Source: an uncultured Porphyromonadaceae bacterium
GTDB taxonomy: Bacteria; Bacteroidota; Bacteroidia; Bacteroidales; Muribaculaceae
Reading direction: 5' to 3'
Assembly: GCA_902491625.1 (NCBI GenBank)
Contig: CABUIO010000040.1
Location: 1-9,405 of the forward strand
Length of the DNA: 9,405 bases
Shown: positions 6,426-9,405 of the stretch, piece after piece
How positions within the stretch are numbered: the stretch's first letter is position 1
How the letters are laid out: each line of letters opens with the position of its first letter
Notes under the pieces: generated by a model
Told to the model about the DNA's origin: nothing
The model's database searches: none
What the model saw: the letters and a program-made list of their open reading frames with translations, nothing else
Program-made: the position numbers and the translations under genes

Positions 6426-9170
6426 TTACTTTGTCTTATACTTGCTTCGGAGTGATGATGGCGTCTCGCCGAATGCCTCGCGGAAACATTTCGTGAAGTA
6501 GGCCGGAGTGGAGAATCCGGTCTCGTAGGCGATCTCGCTGACGCTCTTTTCGGTCGTGATGAGCAGCTGACGCGCGGTCTTGAGGCGGTAGTCGCGGATC
6601 AGTTCCATCGGCGAGAAATTTGTGAGCGCCTTGATCTTGCGGTAGAACTGCGAGCGTTCCAGTCCCATGCGCGATGCGATATCGTCGACACTCAGGTCGG
6701 AATTGCCGGCCTGCTCCTGAAGGATCTTCAGGAAGCGGTTGTAGAAGTCGTTGTCGATGTCGGATGTCGGTTTCTCGCGTCCGGAGTCCGGAGTCTTTGG
6801 CTTGACGCCGCCGCCGGATGTCTCCCACAGGTCATGGATGATCCTGCGGTTGGAGATGAGCGACCGGCACTGTGCCTGGAGGACTTCGTTGCTGAAAGGC
6901 TTGGACATGTAGCCGTCGGCGCCGCTATCGAATCCCTGCACTTTCTGTTCGTCCATCGAACATGCCGTGAGCATGAGCACCGGAATATGCGATGTGCTGA
7001 CTTCGGATTTCAGCTCGCGGCAGCACTCAAGTCCGTCGATGCCGGGCATCATGACGTCGCAGATGATGAGGTCGGGCACATATTTCATGGCTTTCCGGAT
7101 CCCCTCGTGGCCTCCGGAGGCTGTGAGCACATTGTAGCTGTCGGAGAGAAGTTCGCGCATGAGCTGACGGATGTCGGCATTGTCGTCGATGACGAGTATC
7201 AACGGCTTACCGTCGTCAAAAGCTGTCTCGCTGTCGATGGGTGAGAGCTCGGTCTCGACCTCCCGGGTGGTGATCGTGGACGCAGGCCGTGCGGCCGCAC
7301 ACTCGTCTGTGTGTCTGACGGGAAGCGTGACGGTGAAGACAGATCCTTTGTCGGGAGTGCTTTCCACCGATATGGTGCCTCCGTGAAGCTCCACGAATGC
7401 TTTGGAGAGCGAGAGTCCGATGCCTGAACCGTCGGGGTGCACGCGGTCGACCTGATAGAAGCGGTCGAATATATTGCCCAGATCCCGCTGGCTTATTCCG
7501 CGGCCTGTGTCGGCTACGCTCAGGATGACATTGTCTCCCTCTCTGCGGCAGCTTACCGTGATGCTGCTGTTGTCGGGACTGTATTTGAAGGCGTTGGAGA
7601 GGAGGTTGAAGAAGACGCGCTCAATCTTCTCGATGTCGACCGCTAGAACCGCCGGCTCCGTTGAGGCGTCGCTCTCGCTGAGCGTGAGAGTGATGTGGCG
7701 TTTGCGTGCCACGGTTTTGAAAGACTCGGTCCACTCCCTGACAGCGGCTCCGAGGTCTGTCTCCGTGAGGCTTAGGGTGAGCCTGTCGTTCTCATATTTC
7801 CGGAAATCGAGAATCTGGTTGATGAGACGGCGCAGAATCCTGACATTCTTGTCGGCTATCTTCATCAGTGAACGCTGGCGTGGCGTGAGATTGTCGGCCT
7901 CGGACACCTGAGCCACAGGTTCGGCTATGAGGGTCAGGGGTGTGCGCAGGTCGTGGGAGACGTTGGTGAAGAAGACGAGTTTCGACTGTATGGCCTCCTG
8001 AAGCTGCTCGTTGAGACGTTTCTGTTTGTCGCGCTCCTCCTCTAACATACGGTTCTTCTGAAGGAGCATGGCCTGATGGCGTTTGTGCTGCCAGTAGGCG
8101 TTGAGGACGAGGAAGACGACACCGCAGAGAAGCACTATGATGGCTAGGGCGGCATAGAAAAGTATCTTCTGAGAATCATGCTGCGCCCAGTAGTCGTCGA
8201 TTTTCCCTTTGAGGATTTTCAGCTTTCCGGTCTCCTCCTTGAGGCTTTCGTTCTGGAGAAGAAGGATGTCGGCGTTGCTCTGATCCACAGCCGAGGAGAG
8301 CGGAAGAACGGTCTCGCGGTCGTATTTCTCACCTTTGAGAATGGCGAGAGCGGTACGCACCAGCCGGTATCCCTCGGTCGGATAAAGGAATGTGGCGTCG
8401 ATGACACTGTCGGCCACCGCCCGGATGCCGATCTGCGGCGCGGCGTCGATGCCGATGATGCGTATTCCTTCGCGCCCTTTGCTGCGGACGGCTTCGGATG
8501 CTCCGATGGCCATGCGGTCGTTGTGGGCGTAGATGATGTCAACGTCGTCGTAGACGTCGAGCAGCGAGTCCACCACCGGCACCGCGTCCTCCTTGTTCCA
8601 GTCCGCTGCCTCGCTGGCGAGGAGTGTGCCACCCTCGGCGGTGAACACGTCGGCGAAACCTTTGTGGCGCCCCTCGGCCGGAGTCGAGCCTCGCAGGCCG
8701 TAGATCTCTATCGCCTTCGCGCCGTCACCAGCGAGATGGCGGGCATATTGTGCGGCGGAGCGTCCCATCTGTTCGTTGTCCACGGTGATGCGCGCGGTGT
8801 AGCTGTCGCCGATGATGTCGCGGTCGAAGACGATGACTGGAATGCCCGACTCATAGACTTTCTTTATGGCCGGAGTCAGCGCCTCGGCTTCGTTGGGCGC
8901 CACGATGATGATGTCGAAGTCGTTGTCGGCGAAATATTCGATGTCGGCGATTTGCCGGGCGTTGTCGTCGTCGGCTGAACGGATCTCCACCACGGCGTCA
9001 TCATGGAGCATGATCTCGCGGTTGATCTCGTCGTTCATCTTGGCGCGCCAGTCATCCTGACTGCATTGCGAGACGCCGATTTTATATGTCTTCTCTTTCC
9101 TGCATCCCTGAAGAAATGAGAGTACAAATGTCAGGGTCAGCAGAATCGTGATTCTGATAAAGAGTCTCAT
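6426..9170 (-). CDS. Hybrid two-component regulator (HTCS) with periplasmic sugar-binding sensor
   Basis: This one-protein signalling system senses a sugar in the periplasm and regulates transcription of the adjacent susC/susD-like operon. Residues 1-23 are a hydrophobic leader ending LQGC, a possible lipobox. Residues 29-325 form a ribose/fructose-type periplasmic-binding domain with IGVSQCSQDDW (31-41), VFDRDI (114-119), RGSTPAEGRHKGF (160-172), AHNDRMAIGA (215-224) and GIDAAP (240-245). A transmembrane helix (337-359) and a coiled-coil linker (365-395) follow. The kinase has H406 in VSHDLRTPL, an N-box at about 518-530 (N522, N526), G1 DTGRG (554-558) and G2 GSGIG (581-585). The receiver (656-775) has D662, D663, phospho-acceptor D705, T735 and K757. 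An AraC/XylS-type helix-turn-helix domain ends the protein (about 806-912). All catalytic residues are present. At 914 residues it is of the short sensor class, like the fructose sensor BT1754, not the ~1300-residue beta-propeller class. The exact ligand is unknown. Confidence 0.95.
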   Translation of the reverse strand: MRLFIRITILLTLTFVLSFLQGCRKEKTYKIGVSQCSQDDWRAKMNDEINREIMLHDDAVVEIRSADDDNARQIADIEYFADNDFDIIIVAPNEAEALTPAIKKVYESGIPVIVFDRDIIGDSYTARITVDNEQMGRSAAQYARHLAGDGAKAIEIYGLRGSTPAEGRHKGFADVFTAEGGTLLASEAADWNKEDAVPVVDSLLDVYDDVDIIYAHNDRMAIGASEAVRSKGREGIRIIGIDAAPQIGIRAVADSVIDATFLYPTEGYRLVRTALAILKGEKYDRETVLPLSSAVDQSNADILLLQNESLKEETGKLKILKGKIDDYWAQHDSQKILFYAALAIIVLLCGVVFLVLNAYWQHKRHQAMLLQKNRMLEEERDKQKRLNEQLQEAIQSKLVFFTNVSHDLRTPLTLIAEPVAQVSEADNLTPRQRSLMKIADKNVRILRRLINQILDFRKYENDRLTLSLTETDLGAAVREWTESFKTVARKRHITLTLSESDASTEPAVLAVDIEKIERVFFNLLSNAFKYSPDNSSITVSCRREGDNVILSVADTGRGISQRDLGNIFDRFYQVDRVHPDGSGIGLSLSKAFVELHGGTISVESTPDKGSVFTVTLPVRHTDECAAARPASTITTREVETELSPIDSETAFDDGKPLILVIDDNADIRQLMRELLSDSYNVLTASGGHEGIRKAMKYVPDLIICDVMMPGIDGLECCRELKSEVSTSHIPVLMLTACSMDEQKVQGFDSGADGYMSKPFSNEVLQAQCRSLISNRRIIHDLWETSGGGVKPKTPDSGREKPTSDIDNDFYNRFLKILQEQAGNSDLSVDDIASRMGLERSQFYRKIKALTNFSPMELIRDYRLKTARQLLITTEKSVSEIAYETGFSTPAYFTKCFREAFGETPSSLRSKYKTK

Positions 9171-9203
9171 GGATGATGCCTGTTCGGTTAAGTTTTGACA
9201 CTA

Positions 9204-9211
9204 CAAAGTTA
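9204..9211 (-). promoter_or_regulatory. HTCS gene promoter (-7 element)
   Basis: The minus strand reads TAACTTTG, 33 nt before the ATG, within the same GCTAACTTTG core as the tag promoter. The nearest TTTG upstream (9230-9227) is only 15 nt away, shorter than the usual 19-21, so the -33 element is uncertain. The predicted leader is about 25-30 nt. Confidence 0.55.
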
Positions 9212-9317
9212 GCGATTTTTTTATTGCAAAACGAGCGTAAAGTGTTGTTTTCAAGGCGATGCAACAAAAGTGACAGTCCACACACGTTTTTTTATCATAT
9301 CCACGGAAGTATTGTTG

Positions 9318-9325
9318 TAGCTTTG
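9318..9325 (+). promoter_or_regulatory. Putative promoter facing right, out of the window
   Basis: TAGCTTTG matches the -7 consensus on the plus strand; a T-run ending in TTTA (9291-9294) is a weak -33 candidate 23 nt upstream. The predicted transcript starts near 9330 and would contain the small hairpin TGTCG/CGACA (9329-9345), the 10-bp palindrome CTCTTAAGAG (9348-9357) and the repeat at 9351-9405. It is divergent from the HTCS promoter about 107 bp away. The gene served is outside the window. Confidence 0.5.
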
Positions 9326-9350
9326 CAATGTCGAAAGACCCGACATACTC

Positions 9351-9405
9351 TTAAGAGGTTGTTTAAAAATAAACGTTAAATTTGGGGCGGCTGATTTTTA
9401 GGCAA
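9351..9405 (+). repeat. Outward-facing ~50-bp repeat, right copy
   Basis: TTAAGAGGTTGTTTAAAAAT (9351-9370) matches the left-end element in inverted orientation at 18 of 20 positions, with GTTAA (9375-9379), GGGGCG (9384-9389) and a GATTTTT tract following at similar spacing. GTTTA/TAAAC (9361-9374) can form a small stem. The element is cut by the window edge, so its full length is unknown. It may be a conserved 5' leader or an insertion-sequence end. Confidence 0.6.

Noticed and set aside
8178..8978. 266-codon plus-strand ORF opposite the HTCS sensor domain
   Set aside because: Antisense shadow of the periplasmic-binding domain; no independent support.
1..9405. CRISPR array, tRNA or rRNA gene
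   Set aside because: No regularly spaced long repeats and no tRNA- or rRNA-like segments were seen on either strand.

Overview
The window reads as a chromosomal segment of a gut-type Bacteroidales (Bacteroidota). The evidence is a SusC/SusD outer-membrane pair, a hybrid two-component system (HTCS) that fuses sensor kinase, receiver and AraC-type DNA-binding domain in one chain, and several promoters with the Bacteroidota -7 element TAnnTTTG. The coding DNA is GC-rich and the intergenic DNA AT-rich, which would fit a Muribaculaceae-like lineage better than a classical Bacteroides; that placement is an inference.

Layout: four genes, all on the minus strand, read right to left. (1) 9170-6426 is an HTCS regulator with a periplasmic-binding-protein sugar sensor. 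(2) 6276-3160 is a SusC-like TonB-dependent transporter. (3) 3131-1389 is a SusD-like surface glycan-binding lipoprotein. Together these form a minimal polysaccharide/sugar utilization locus with no glycoside hydrolase, kinase or permease in view. A hairpin 22 nt after the susD-like stop probably closes that operon. (4) 1191-598 is tag, DNA-3-methyladenine glycosylase I, an unrelated DNA-repair gene with its own canonical promoter.

How they work together: the HTCS should sense a small sugar in the periplasm, phosphorylate its own receiver and switch on the susC/susD-like operon. The 149-bp gap between them holds a -7 element without a clear -33 partner, preceded by a long near-perfect inverted repeat (19-bp arms, 18 matching) placed about 43-100 bp upstream of the predicted start. 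That is the natural candidate for the HTCS operator. The sensor resembles the fructose-sensing BT1754 type, so a simple sugar or short fructan-like ligand is plausible but unproven.

The flanks hold unexplained structure. About 600 bp at the left end carry no credible gene. They hold an outward-facing promoter-like element, a four-fold AACCAT direct-repeat array with helical spacing, a cluster of REP-like hairpins bounded by ATTAACC/GGTTAAT, and a strong hairpin just after tag. The two extreme ends of the window carry inverted copies of one ~50-bp element (core 18/20 identical), each downstream of a TAnnTTTG promoter and pointing out of the window.
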